A stretch of 64,000 bases of DNA from Methylophilus aquaticus. Its GTDB lineage: Bacteria; Pseudomonadota; Gammaproteobacteria; Burkholderiales; Methylophilaceae. Below the pieces are notes generated by a model, which saw nothing but the letters and a program-made list of their open reading frames with translations, had not been told where the DNA came from and did not search any database. The DNA lies in the NCBI RefSeq assembly GCF_030769565.1, contig NZ_JAVCAP010000026.1, positions 20,626-84,625 on the forward strand. Reading direction: 5' to 3'. Below are positions 8,471-16,818 of the stretch, piece by piece (positions within the stretch are counted from its first letter, which is position 1; the number at the start of each line of letters is the position of its first letter). Made by a program: the position numbers and the translations under genes.

Positions 8471-9205
8471 TTACAATTCCAATTCAGTTAAGCGTGTACC
8501 AATTCCCGTTTGTTGTTGTATTTGTAGTCGGTGTTTGGGGTGAAGTCTGTAAATTTGAGAACCATTTAATAGGGCTGTACGTATTGGTGGCAAGAAATCG
8601 TCATCATTGCTTACTAGCATAATATGGATATTACTATTACTTTGGGAAGCATAAATCAAATCACATGTCAGCATTGTGTCTACAATTTTCTGCTCATGTC
8701 TGTAAACTAATTCGCAGCTAGTAGTGCTGCATGTATCAATAGGGCACTTATTTTTTTGGAGGAGTTTTTTTGCCAAATGAAGAATGCACGATGAATTAGT
8801 GCAGCCCACATCTAGAGGTTTAGCAAAACGAATATTACTTGGAACCGCCTTTTTTCTAAATGTATTGAATAGGTGGTGGCTGGGTTCTTGATACAAAGCA
8901 AAAGCAAGCTCAGCATTTGTTCTAAATTGAATCAATCTACCTTCTGATAAAGGTATTTTGATTATTGCAGGGAACTCTTCCTGGATACGAATTGATACGT
9001 CTTGTGCCAAGTGCGTCATCAAGGCTTCTTCATACCAACCGCCATATATGCGAACCTCACATGTTCCTAAAGTTGCAGAAATGGATTTTGGAAGGTGTGA
9101 AAGTGCTTTAGTGATAAGACTTAGTATTCCTGATCGCTTGTGATCATCACTAAGATTGTCGTAATCCACTAATATTAATACGCTGAAGGTGTCATCTGAG
9201 ACCAA
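8471..9205 (-). CDS. NYN-domain (PIN-like) nuclease, partner of the NACHT NTPase
   Basis: A 244-residue protein with the acidic pattern of NYN/PIN-like metal-dependent RNases. The first strand is VLILVDYDNL (D14, D16), followed by CEVRIYGGW (49-57), EQKIVDTMLTCDLI (D176, D182), and the closing strand IMLVSNDDDFLPP (D201-D203). Between the second and third acidic groups sits a Cys-rich insert (C135, C140, C154, C159, C164) that could bind zinc. No ATG is available near the fold's start. The TTG at 9205, with GGATAAC about 9 bases upstream, is the best start but is uncertain. It is first gene of a two-gene operon with the NTPase. I infer an RNA- or tRNA-cleaving effector; the substrate is unknown. 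Confidence 0.78.
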   Translation of the reverse strand: MVSDDTFSVLILVDYDNLSDDHKRSGILSLITKALSHLPKSISATLGTCEVRIYGGWYEEALMTHLAQDVSIRIQEEFPAIIKIPLSEGRLIQFRTNAELAFALYQEPSHHLFNTFRKKAVPSNIRFAKPLDVGCTNSSCILHLAKKLLQKNKCPIDTCSTTSCELVYRHEQKIVDTMLTCDLIYASQSNSNIHIMLVSNDDDFLPPIRTALLNGSQIYRLHPKHRLQIQQQTGIGTRLTELEL

Positions 9206-9473
9206 TTAGTTATCCATTCACTTTAATGTTTTGTGATTTGTAGTGAAGACCATGCACAATTATTGAATATGCCTAATCTAACATAATTAAATGAAGCACA
9301 CTAAATTGTTCGTTTGACTTGAGATCGAAGACTCACAGCGTGTAAAAGCATGGGGTCGGGTCTAGCTATGTAGCATTTTGAATGCTTTATTTAACTCAGC
9401 TTATGCAGTCATTGCGGCCAATCTTCTATTTTTAAGCTTTGATGCGCTCAAAATGCTTGGTGTTTAGCAACAT
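9206..9473. other. gene-free upstream region of the NYN-NACHT cassette
   Basis: A 268-base A+T-rich stretch with no convincing gene. It must hold the cassette promoter, but no clear -35/-10 pair could be picked. A G-rich word GGGGTCGGGTCT (9352-9363) and a small hairpin AGCATT/AATGCT (near 9371-9385) lie towards the broken parE gene; they might be debris of a mobile element. Confidence 0.4.
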
Positions 9474-9781
9474 TTATAAACGGTCACGCAACCGTGCCAC
9501 AATATCCATTTTTTCGTGCAATATGGCCAAAATAATTGCAGAGCATTGGTTTGCGGCACACAAAATACATAATGTTTGCCAGCAAGCGCCACCCGTAAAT
9601 TTGGCAAAATATCATGGCAAGTTTTATAGCTGCTCATACCACTGGCAAGACGGGTAGCGGTGTTCTCAATTTCTGCTACATACGCCATACACTGCTTTTC
9701 GCCTCATTCAGCGCGGGTGTAGCGCACAATCGCCCTTAAATCAGCCTCTGCACTTTTGGTGAGCACATAAGCTGGCTTCAA
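9474..9781 (-). pseudogene. ParE-type toxin gene, broken by a stop codon and a frameshift
   Basis: Read through, the frame gives KPAYVLTKSAEADLRAIV then RYTRAE, an in-frame TGA at 9704-9706, then GEKQCMAYVAEIENTA, LPNLRVALAGKHYVFCVPQ, and after a loss of one base near 9538-9545 AIILAILHEKMDIVARL ending at 9474. These are the ordered blocks of ParE/RelE-fold toxins: N-terminal strand, RYxxAEW, KHYVFC, and ILHExMD. The TGA replaces the usual Trp of AEWG. The start would be a TTG overlapping the antitoxin stop (TTGA), the usual coupled arrangement. With two independent lesions the toxin should be inactive. Confidence 0.85.
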
Positions 9782-10029
9782 CGGTTAGCACTCGCTTGCA
9801 CTTCATCTTGCACAATCTCGGTGATGCTTAGAGTAGAAACATCGCCACGGTTAGCTTCGCTCAAGCGTTGTAGTAGCAAGTTTTGCAAATCCGCCAAGCC
9901 TTGTGCATCGTCCGCTTGGGGAAATAAACGCTCTAAGGCATATTGTTTAATCGATTTACCTTGCAAAGCCGCAATCGCTTTTAAGGTTTGGTGCTGTTGC
10001 TCATTGATGTCTATGGTTAATCTGCTCAT
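9778..10029 (-). CDS. ParD-like antitoxin of the decayed parDE locus
   Basis: An 83-residue protein starting MSRLTIDINEQQHQTLK, with a ribbon-helix-helix-like N-terminus (strand RLTIDI, helices QHQTLKAIAALQG and SIKQYALERLF) and a charged tail that would bind the toxin. The start at 10029 has AGAGG 7 bases upstream; an earlier in-frame ATG at 10056 lacks this. Its stop overlaps the toxin pseudogene start. The antitoxin frame appears intact, so it may persist as an orphan antitoxin or autorepressor. The exact ParD subfamily is not certain. Confidence 0.8.
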   Translation of the reverse strand: MSRLTIDINEQQHQTLKAIAALQGKSIKQYALERLFPQADDAQGLADLQNLLLQRLSEANRGDVSTLSITEIVQDEVQASANR

Positions 10030-10169
10030 CGCAAACCTCTTGAAATATTCACACAATCACACATTAGCACAAATGTGGGTTTGTTAAAATCGTAAAAAAA
10101 TAATTTGGATCAGAGTAAATTTAACTGTATTCACCAAATTTTATTGTGGGTGATAAGAGAGCCCCTCAT

Positions 10170-10343
10170 TTAGCAGTCAACCTGTGGCAGCTCATGCGCT
10201 TTTGAAGATTTAGCCAAACGCAAAAAATAAGCAACCTGCTCGACCCATTGCAACCGCTCTAATGGGGTTAATGCCATAAAGGCACGCAAGCGTTCTTCAC
10301 TGACATGGTAAGTTCTTTCGGCTGGATTAAAGGGCGCGTTCAT
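10170..10343 (-). CDS. 57-residue small protein, unknown function
   Basis: An intact 57-codon frame beginning MNAPFNPAERTYHVSEERL and containing FMALTPLERLQWVEQVAYF, ending in PQVDC. Its ATG overlaps the stop of the upstream remnant frame by four bases (ATGA), as in operons. The composition and amphipathic helix LTPLERLQWVEQVAYFLR look like a real protein. Small ORFs of this form often accompany nucleotidyltransferase-like genes, but that association is from memory and not tested here. Because the upstream partner is truncated, this gene may be a relic. Confidence 0.55.
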   Translation of the reverse strand: MNAPFNPAERTYHVSEERLRAFMALTPLERLQWVEQVAYFLRLAKSSKAHELPQVDC

Positions 10344-10441
10344 AGTGATTTTATTTTCTCTAAATGCTCAATATCACTCAGGTCTATTGGGCGGGCGGCA
10401 GCACGTTTCATTGAGTAGTGGGGGTAGCCGAGAATAAAATT
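10340..10441 (-). pseudogene. C-terminal remnant of a nucleotidyltransferase-like gene
   Basis: Directly after the brnA stop a 33-codon frame reads NFILGYPHYSMKRAAARP and ends IDLSDIEHLEKIKSL. The element KRAAxRPxDLxDIExL is like the C-terminal end of nucleotidyltransferase-fold proteins often seen in toxin-antitoxin-rich regions. The N-terminal part is absent and its place is taken by brnA, so the junction looks like a recombination scar. Identification rests on one short motif. Confidence 0.4.
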
Positions 10442-10718
10442 AAACTGGATTCACTTTCTTTAAGGCTTCATTAATCCGTGTCTGCCAGCCTGATCCAGTC
10501 GCTTTAAATTTTTCCACCACATCATTATCCAGCCGAATATGTACCAGTGTTTTACGGCTACCTATCGGTCGCCCACGCATTTTTTTAAACTGGGCATCAC
10601 TGACTTCAACTGTGTCTGGGTCGGCTAAGATTCCGGCATTGATGCGTGCTTCTTCTGCAGCATCTGGCAGTTCAAGTTCCAGGTCATTCACTTTTAATGT
10701 TTTTGCGGGTTTCGACAT
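10440..10718 (-). CDS. brnA: BrnA-family antitoxin
   Basis: A 92-residue protein whose C-terminal half carries the BrnA DNA-binding signature RGRPIGS, TLVHIRLDNDVVEKFKATG and SGWQTRINEALKK, a ribbon-helix-helix domain. It neutralises BrnT and autoregulates the operon in the known family. Its start lies 35 bases inside the end of brnT in another frame, giving the toxin-first order usual for brnTA. An intact frame. Confidence 0.92.
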   Translation of the reverse strand: MSKPAKTLKVNDLELELPDAAEEARINAGILADPDTVEVSDAQFKKMRGRPIGSRKTLVHIRLDNDVVEKFKATGSGWQTRINEALKKVNPV

Positions 10719-10971
10719 ATCTTTTGACCTCTCTGATATTTGCTTTTCGCAAGCTAATCACATGGATATTTTCATTCCGCTCAGTATAGACAATGCAATA
10801 TAAACGCTTCGCAATCGGGGCAAAACCTATCAAACGCATTTCGCCATAGTCATGGCGTTCATCCTCGGCAACAATCAATAAATCCCAATCCAACAGTCGG
10901 GCCGCCTCTAATGCGATACCGTGCTTTTGCAAATTGGTGATATTTTTGTTTTGCGAGTAACTAAGCTTCAT
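10684..10971 (-). CDS. brnT: BrnT-family ribonuclease toxin
   Basis: A 95-residue protein with the BrnT core: KNITNLQKHGIALEAARLL, a DERHDYGEMRLIGFAP block with the conserved Arg/Gly, YCIVYTER, and IHVISLRKANIREVKRY. BrnT is a RelE-like ribonuclease that stops translation. The pattern is complete, so this pair is probably active, unlike the neighbouring parDE. A perfect 18-bp palindrome starts just before the start codon and would serve as the BrnA operator. Confidence 0.92.
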   Translation of the reverse strand: MKLSYSQNKNITNLQKHGIALEAARLLDWDLLIVAEDERHDYGEMRLIGFAPIAKRLYCIVYTERNENIHVISLRKANIREVKRYVETRKNIKSE

Positions 10972-10972
10972 A

Positions 10973-10990
10973 TTATTGTAATTACAATAA
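10973..10990. promoter_or_regulatory. perfect 18-bp palindrome, probable BrnA operator
   Basis: TTATTGTAATTACAATAA is self-complementary and lies one base upstream of the brnT start codon, where autoregulation by BrnA would act. Confidence 0.7.
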
Positions 10991-11140
10991 ATAATTAGTC
11001 AATGTTGGATTTGTGTGACCATAACATATGTTAATTAATGTTTTGTAAAACATTTTGTTAAGCGACGTACTAAACCAATTCCATAAGTACTACTCTCAAA
11101 TATAATCCTTACTTAACTCTAAAAATTCTCAGGTAAATCC

Positions 11141-13747
11141 ATGCGAACCGAAAACGCTGTTGCACCAAAAACTATCTACCTTAAAGACTACACGCCTGCC
11201 CCTTATTTGGCGCAGCAGGTGAATTTGAGTTTTAACCTGTTGCCGGGTAAAACCATCGTCACTTCTATCGTGCGCTATGTGAAAAACCCGGCCGGGGTGT
11301 CGGATGATTTGGTGCTGGATGGCGAGGAGCAAAGCATTGTGTCGGTGGCCATCGATGGCCTGCCGTTTACTGGCTATACGCTGGCCGATGGGCAGATGAC
11401 GATTGCCAATCCGGGCAAGGAATTTTCTTTAACCATCGTCAGTGAAATCAACCCGGAGGCGAATACGGCGCTGGAAGGGTTGTATCAATCTCAAGGCACG
11501 TATTGCACACAGTGCGAGGCTGAAGGCTTCAGACGTATTACGTATTGCCAGGATAGGCCGGATGTATTGAGCGTGTTTACCGTGCGCATAGAGGCGGATG
11601 CCGAGGCGTATCCGGTCATGTTGTCGAACGGCAATTTGCAGGATGAAGGTAGTTTGCCAGATGGCAGGCATTACCGTGTCTGGCATGACCCGTTCCCCAA
11701 ACCTTGCTATCTGTTTGCGCTGGTGGCGGGTGACTTGGTCCGCGTGGCGGATACGTTTACCACCATGACGGGCCGCAAGGTGGATTTGCATATTTATGTG
11801 CGGGCAGGAGATGAGAGCCAATGTAGCCATGCCATGGCGTCGCTGAAAAAATCGATGCAATGGGATGAAGAAGTGTATGGCCGCGAGTATCAGCTGGAGC
11901 TGTTCAATATTGTGGCGGTGAGCGACTTTAATATGGGCGCGATGGAAAACACCTCGCTTAACGTGTTTAACACTGCGCTGGTGCTGGCGCATCAGGAAAC
12001 CGCGACCGATAGCGACTTTATGAGTGTGGAAGGCGTGATCGGCCACGAGTATTTCCACAACTGGACCGGTAACCGCGTGACTTGTCGTGACTGGTTCCAG
12101 CTGTCACTCAAAGAAGGGTTTACCGTGTTCCGCGACCAGGAGTTCAGCGCCGATATGAATTCGCGTGCGGTGTTGCGCATTGACGATGTGAATGGCCTGC
12201 GCCGCTTGCAGTTCCCCGAAGATGGTAGCCCGCTGGCGCACTCGGTGCAGCCTGACCAGTTTATTGAAATCAGCAACTTTTACACTAAAACCATTTATGA
12301 AAAAGGCGCAGAGCTGATTCGCATGCAGCATACTTTGCTCGGCGCCGCGAACTTTCGCAAGGCGACTGATTTGTATTTTGACCGTTTTGATGGTCAGGCG
12401 GTGACCTGTGATGACTTTGTGCAGTGCATGGCCGAGGCTTCAGGCCGGGATATGACGCAGTTTTTCAGGTGGTATAAACAGGCGGGCACGCCGACCCTGG
12501 TCGCCAGCAGCCACTACGACGCGGCGCAGCAACGCTATACGCTCAGCTTTACACAATCGCAGCCGGACACACCGGGGCAAACGGACAAGCAGCCTTTGCA
12601 TATGCCGATAGCGGTGGGCTTGCTGGCAGCCGACGGCACTGAGATTGTGCCGACACAAGTGCTTGAAATGACGGAACGTGCGCAGTCTTTCACTTTTGAT
12701 GGCATCGCTGCCAAACCGGTGCCTTCGATCTTGCGTGGCTTTTCGGCGCCGGTGAAGCTGGAGACGGATTTAAGTGACGATGACCTGCGTTTATTGCAGG
12801 TGCATGACACCGATGGCTTTAACAAGTGGGAGGCTGGACAAACGCTGGCGTTGCGGACCATACAGCGTGTGATGGCTGATCCGCAGGCGGATATCAGCCA
12901 GTTTATTGCGGATGTGGGCACCTTGATTGAGCAGGGCCTTGGCGGTCAGGGCGATAAAGCCTTGCTGGCGCGGGCGTTGAGTTTGCCCATGATAGGTGTG
13001 ATTGGCCAATATCTGCCGGTGATTGACCCGGCAGCCATTGATGCGGCGCGCACCAGCATCCTTACCCAGCTCAAGCGTACGCACAAAGAGCGTTTGGAGG
13101 CCTTGTATGCGGCAAACCGCGGTACCGGCGCATTTGAAATTACGCCGCAGGCCATGGGCCGTCGCGCCTTGCAGGAGGCGGTGCTGGATATCCTCACCGT
13201 GACCAATGGCACCGGCTGTGCTGCGCGCGCCAAGGCGCATTATGATGCTGCCGACAATATGACAGACCGCGTGACTGCGCTGGCGAGTTTGACTGACAGC
13301 ACACAGCCTGAGCGCGCCGCTGCGTTTGCTGATTTTTATACACGCTTCAAGGCGTATCCGCTGGTCATCGACAAGTGGTTCTCCTTGCAGGCTTTATCTA
13401 AACGCGCGCAGATTTTTGACGACATTGCCATGTTGCGCCAGCATCCGGATTTTAATATCAAAAATCCTAATCGCGTGCGTTCACTGTATACCGCATTTGC
13501 CATTAATAACCCGGTCAAGTTTCATGACCCCAGCGGTCAGGGCTACGCCTTTTTGCGTGATGCGATTATCGAATTGAATGCCATTAATCCACAAATGGCG
13601 GCACGCATGGTGACGCCGCTGCGTGAATGGAAACGCTATGCTCCCGCTTTGCAGGTGCAGATGAAGGCGGCGCTCGAAGCAGTGCTGACCACCCCGGATT
13701 TATCGAACGATGTGTTTGAAGTAGTGAGCAAAAGTTTGAATGGTTAG
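11141..13747 (+). CDS. pepN: aminopeptidase N (M1 family)
   Basis: An 868-residue M1 zinc aminopeptidase of the PepN type, the main broad-specificity aminopeptidase of the cytoplasm. The substrate-binding GAMEN motif (about residue 267) is followed by the zinc site HEYFHNWTGNRVTCRDW (about residue 301) and, downstream, the second-ligand Glu in the block LSLKEGFTVFRDQEFSAD. The N-terminal region (IYLKDYTPAPYL) and the C-terminal helical domain are full length. The start has AGGTAA upstream. It marks the right border of the accessory island and reads away from it. Confidence 0.96.
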   Translation: MRTENAVAPKTIYLKDYTPAPYLAQQVNLSFNLLPGKTIVTSIVRYVKNPAGVSDDLVLDGEEQSIVSVAIDGLPFTGYTLADGQMTIANPGKEFSLTIVSEINPEANTALEGLYQSQGTYCTQCEAEGFRRITYCQDRPDVLSVFTVRIEADAEAYPVMLSNGNLQDEGSLPDGRHYRVWHDPFPKPCYLFALVAGDLVRVADTFTTMTGRKVDLHIYVRAGDESQCSHAMASLKKSMQWDEEVYGREYQLELFNIVAVSDFNMGAMENTSLNVFNTALVLAHQETATDSDFMSVEGVIGHEYFHNWTGNRVTCRDWFQLSLKEGFTVFRDQEFSADMNSRAVLRIDDVNGLRRLQFPEDGSPLAHSVQPDQFIEISNFYTKTIYEKGAELIRMQHTLLGAANFRKATDLYFDRFDGQAVTCDDFVQCMAEASGRDMTQFFRWYKQAGTPTLVASSHYDAAQQRYTLSFTQSQPDTPGQTDKQPLHMPIAVGLLAADGTEIVPTQVLEMTERAQSFTFDGIAAKPVPSILRGFSAPVKLETDLSDDDLRLLQVHDTDGFNKWEAGQTLALRTIQRVMADPQADISQFIADVGTLIEQGLGGQGDKALLARALSLPMIGVIGQYLPVIDPAAIDAARTSILTQLKRTHKERLEALYAANRGTGAFEITPQAMGRRALQEAVLDILTVTNGTGCAARAKAHYDAADNMTDRVTALASLTDSTQPERAAAFADFYTRFKAYPLVIDKWFSLQALSKRAQIFDDIAMLRQHPDFNIKNPNRVRSLYTAFAINNPVKFHDPSGQGYAFLRDAIIELNAINPQMAARMVTPLREWKRYAPALQVQMKAALEAVLTTPDLSNDVFEVVSKSLNG

Positions 13748-13829
13748 CACATGATGTGCTGCTGCTGCATGCATACGGCTTTCAAGCGCCGCGTGCATGC
13801 AGTACAACATTGAGAGGACCACGCCAGAG

Positions 13830-14339
13830 TTACATGCCACGGTCCTGCGGTAATATCCATTCTGGTCGCAGCCGGTGACAGGTGTAGCCGGTCGGATAAC
13901 GCAGCAGGTAATCCTGATGCTCAGGTTCTGCCACCCAAAAGTCGCTGGCGGGCACCAGTTCGGTGACCACTTTGCCGGGCCAGATGCCGGAAGCGTCCAT
14001 CTCGGCAATGAGTTGTGCCGCCGTCTGATTTTGAGCCTCGTTTAAATAAAAAATCGCCGATCGATAGGAGGGTCCAAGGTCATTGCCCTGTCGTTTGGGG
14101 GTGGTCGGATCGTGGATCTGAAAGAAAAAAACCAGCAATGTTCTAAAACTGGTTTGTGAGGGGTCAAACACGATTTCGATGGCTTCGGCATGGTTGCCAT
14201 GGTGCTTATAAGTCGCATTGGGCACTTCGCCACCGGTATAACCGACGCGGCTGCTGATCACGCCGGGCAATGCGCGAATCAGATCCTGCATGCCCCAAAA
14301 ACAGCCGCCAGCCAGGATGGCTTTTTGTTCTGCCTGCAT
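13830..14339 (-). CDS. msrA: peptide-methionine (S)-S-oxide reductase
   Basis: A 169-residue MsrA. The catalytic motif [10 protein letters not shown] is at residues 10-19, with the reactive Cys at 13. [24 protein letters not shown] and [22 protein letters not shown] follow in family order. It repairs oxidised methionine in proteins. It is convergent with pepN across a short hairpin-containing gap and lies about 160 bases from gap, divergently. Confidence 0.95.
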   Translation of the reverse strand: MQAEQKAILAGGCFWGMQDLIRALPGVISSRVGYTGGEVPNATYKHHGNHAEAIEIVFDPSQTSFRTLLVFFFQIHDPTTPKRQGNDLGPSYRSAIFYLNEAQNQTAAQLIAEMDASGIWPGKVVTELVPASDFWVAEPEHQDYLLRYPTGYTCHRLRPEWILPQDRGM

Positions 14340-14500
14340 GTTTATTTCTCCTTTGTGCGGGTATGCGCATCCATCTTGATGCTGAAAAATGCTTTTTATA
14401 GTTTGTCGCTTATCAAATCAAACACTTACAGTGTGTCCAGTCTATCGTGTTTAGGTTAAAATGCTGAGTTTTAGTTCTATTGTATTCTTTGGGGAGGAAT

Positions 14501-15502
14501 ATGGCAGTCAAGTTGGGGATTAACGGGTTTGGACGTATCGGTCGCATGGTGTTACGTGCAGTGGTTCAAGAAGCCGAGTTCAAGAATATTGAAGTGGTTG
14601 CCATCAATAGTTCGTATGACATCGAGTACATGATGTACATGCTGAAATATGACTCTGTACATGGTCGATTCCAAGGCACGGTTGAAGCTGATAACGGCTG
14701 TCTGGTGGTCAATGGCAAACGCATTCACCTCACCGCAGAACGCGATCCCAACAACATTGACTGGACTAAGGGCGGTGCGGATATTGTGGTGGAATCCACC
14801 GGCGCATTTTTAACCCAGGAAAGCTGTCAGCCACACCTCAACCGCGGCGCGAAAAAAATCGTGCAATCTGCCCCCGGCAAAGATGACACCCCGATGTTTG
14901 TGTATGGTGTGAACCATGAAGATTATGCCGGTGAGGCGATTATTTCGGCGGCTTCTTGTACCACCAACGGTCTGGCACCTTTGGCCAAGGTGTTGCATGA
15001 CAGTTTTGGTGTTAAACGTGGCCTGATGACCACGATTCATGCGACCACTGCTTCACAACTGACGGTGGATGGCACCTCCAAAAAAGACTGGCGCGGCGGC
15101 CGTAGCGTCTTCGAAAATATTATTCCTTCCAGCACCGGGGCTGCCAAAGCCGTCGGTAAAGTGATTCCGGCGTTGAATAAAAAGCTGACCGGCATGGCCA
15201 TGCGCGTGCCTTCTGCAGATGTGTCCGTGGTTGACCTGACTGTAGAGCTCAGCACAGAAACAACCTATGAAGCCATCTGCGAGGCCATGAAAAAGGCTTC
15301 TACAGGTGCTTTAAAAGGCGTACTGGATTACACTGATGACAAAGTGGTTTCTACCGACTTTCGCAGCAGTCCTGCCGCCAGCGTGTTTGATGCCGGTGCC
15401 GGGATTATGCTGGACCCGACCTTTGTGAAGGTGGTGGGCTGGTATGACAACGAATACGGCTACACCTGCAACCTGTTGCGTCTGGTGCAACATATTGCTT
15501 GA
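14501..15502 (+). CDS. gap: glyceraldehyde-3-phosphate dehydrogenase, type I (copy 1)
   Basis: A 333-residue glycolytic/gluconeogenic enzyme. The Rossmann motif [14 protein letters not shown] is at the start and the catalytic Cys is in [12 protein letters not shown], with TIHATTASQ and the C-terminal [15 protein letters not shown] block. The start at 14501 has GGGGAGG directly upstream. It is followed 83 bases later by pgk, the usual gap-pgk operon. A second gap lies 2.5 kb downstream on the same strand. Confidence 0.96.
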   Translation: MAVKLGINGFGRIGRMVLRAVVQEAEFKNIEVVAINSSYDIEYMMYMLKYDSVHGRFQGTVEADNGCLVVNGKRIHLTAERDPNNIDWTKGGADIVVESTGAFLTQESCQPHLNRGAKKIVQSAPGKDDTPMFVYGVNHEDYAGEAIISAASCTTNGLAPLAKVLHDSFGVKRGLMTTIHATTASQLTVDGTSKKDWRGGRSVFENIIPSSTGAAKAVGKVIPALNKKLTGMAMRVPSADVSVVDLTVELSTETTYEAICEAMKKASTGALKGVLDYTDDKVVSTDFRSSPAASVFDAGAGIMLDPTFVKVVGWYDNEYGYTCNLLRLVQHIA

Positions 15503-15508
15503 TGACAG

Positions 15509-15527
15509 ACGGGGCTAGATGCCCCGT
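15509..15527 (+). terminator. short GC-rich hairpin between gap and pgk
   Basis: ACGGGGC / GCCCCGT (15509-15515 with 15521-15527) with a 5-base loop, followed by only two T residues. It may attenuate or process the gap-pgk transcript rather than end it. Confidence 0.35.
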
Positions 15528-15554
15528 TTGCATATCCATTCAGATTTCTTTTTA

Positions 15555-15570
15555 AGCGGTGATCACCGCT
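15555..15570. repeat. 16-bp perfect palindrome upstream of pgk
   Basis: AGCGGTGATCACCGCT is fully self-complementary and ends 15 bases before the pgk start codon, next to its Shine-Dalgarno sequence. It could be a protein-binding site or could fold in the mRNA. Confidence 0.4.
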
Positions 15571-15585
15571 CTACGGAGTTCGTGT

Positions 15586-16779
15586 ATGAAATTTATCAAA
15601 ATGACCGATCTTGATCTGCGCGGCAAGCGGGTGTTTATTCGTGCTGACCTGAATGTGCCGGTAAAAGAAGGCAAGGTGACTTCTGATGCGCGTATTGTTG
15701 CCAGCATGCCGACCATCGAGTTTGCCTTGAAGGCAGGTGCCAAGGTGATGGTGACTTCGCATCTGGGGCGTCCGGAAGAGGGTGTCTATTCTGAAGAAAA
15801 CTCCCTCAAGCCGGTGGCCGATGTGATGAGCCGTTTACTCGGCAAGCCGGTGCGCCTGGTGAAAAACTGGCTGGCGCCTAACGCACCGGCGGATAGCCTG
15901 ACCGTTGAAGATGGTCAGCTCATTTTGCTGGAGAACTGTCGCTTTAACGTTGGCGAAAAGAAAAACGACGATGCACTGGCGCAAAAATATGCTGCCCTCT
16001 GCGATGTGTTTGTGATGGATGCCTTTGGCACCGCACACCGAGCCGAAGCTTCTACGCATGGTATTGCCAAATTTGCCCCTGTGGCCTGTGCCGGTATTTT
16101 GCTGACGCAGGAACTGGAGGCCTTGAGCAAGGCCTTGCTGGCCCCGGCGAGACCGCTGGTGGCCATTGTGGGCGGCTCCAAGGTCTCCACCAAGCTGACC
16201 GTGCTGGAAAGCCTGTCGGATAAAGTGGACCAGCTGGTAGTGGGTGGCGGTATTGCCAATACCTTCCTCAAGGCAGATGGCCATGAAATCGGCAAGTCAT
16301 TATGTGAAAATGACCTGATCGATACTGCACGCTGCCTGATGGGAAAAATGTCAGCGCGCGGGGCTTGCGTGCCGATTGCCAAAGATGTGGTGGTAGGCAA
16401 GCAGTTTGATGCGAATGAGCCTGCCGTGAAAAAATCAGCGGATGCCGTGGCAGCGGATGACATGATTTTTGATATTGGTGCGCAATCAGCGGCCGAGCTG
16501 GTGGATATCATCATGAAAGCCGGCACTGTGGTGTGGAACGGCCCAGTGGGCGTGTTTGAATTTGACCAGTTTGGGGATGGCACTAAAACCATTGCCAAAG
16601 CCATTGCCGAAACCAAGGCCTTTACGCTGGCTGGCGGTGGTGACACCATTGCTGCGATTCAAAAATACGATATTTACGACAAGGTTTCGTATATTTCTAC
16701 TGCTGGCGGGGCTTTTCTCGAGTTTCTGGAAGGTAAAACATTGCCGGCAGTGGCTATTCTGGAGCAGCGCGCCGGTTAG
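15586..16779 (+). CDS. pgk: phosphoglycerate kinase
   Basis: A 397-residue kinase that makes ATP from 1,3-bisphosphoglycerate in lower glycolysis. N-terminal block [18 protein letters not shown], substrate-binding [32 protein letters not shown] and the nucleotide-domain [15 protein letters not shown] and [11 protein letters not shown] are all present. The ATG at 15586 follows CGGAG; an internal ATG five codons later is the other option. Operon with gap. Confidence 0.96.
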   Translation: MKFIKMTDLDLRGKRVFIRADLNVPVKEGKVTSDARIVASMPTIEFALKAGAKVMVTSHLGRPEEGVYSEENSLKPVADVMSRLLGKPVRLVKNWLAPNAPADSLTVEDGQLILLENCRFNVGEKKNDDALAQKYAALCDVFVMDAFGTAHRAEASTHGIAKFAPVACAGILLTQELEALSKALLAPARPLVAIVGGSKVSTKLTVLESLSDKVDQLVVGGGIANTFLKADGHEIGKSLCENDLIDTARCLMGKMSARGACVPIAKDVVVGKQFDANEPAVKKSADAVAADDMIFDIGAQSAAELVDIIMKAGTVVWNGPVGVFEFDQFGDGTKTIAKAIAETKAFTLAGGGDTIAAIQKYDIYDKVSYISTAGGAFLEFLEGKTLPAVAILEQRAG

Positions 16780-16818
16780 GCGGATACTTGAGGTTTGCCT
16801 GGCTTCCTGCTCAGTGCT

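Noticed and set aside
9704..9706. In-frame TGA in the parE frame as possible recoding or selenocysteine
   Set aside because: A second lesion further on breaks the frame, and the stop sits at the usual Trp position, so simple decay explains it.
13765..13802. Hairpin CTGCATGCA/TGCATGCAG after pepN as a terminator
   Set aside because: The stem is real but no T run follows on either strand; function cannot be assigned.
15915..16649. Long minus-strand open frame of 244 codons
   Set aside because: It is antisense to pgk, has Ser/Ala-rich translation with no family motif, and arises from the codon bias of the real gene.
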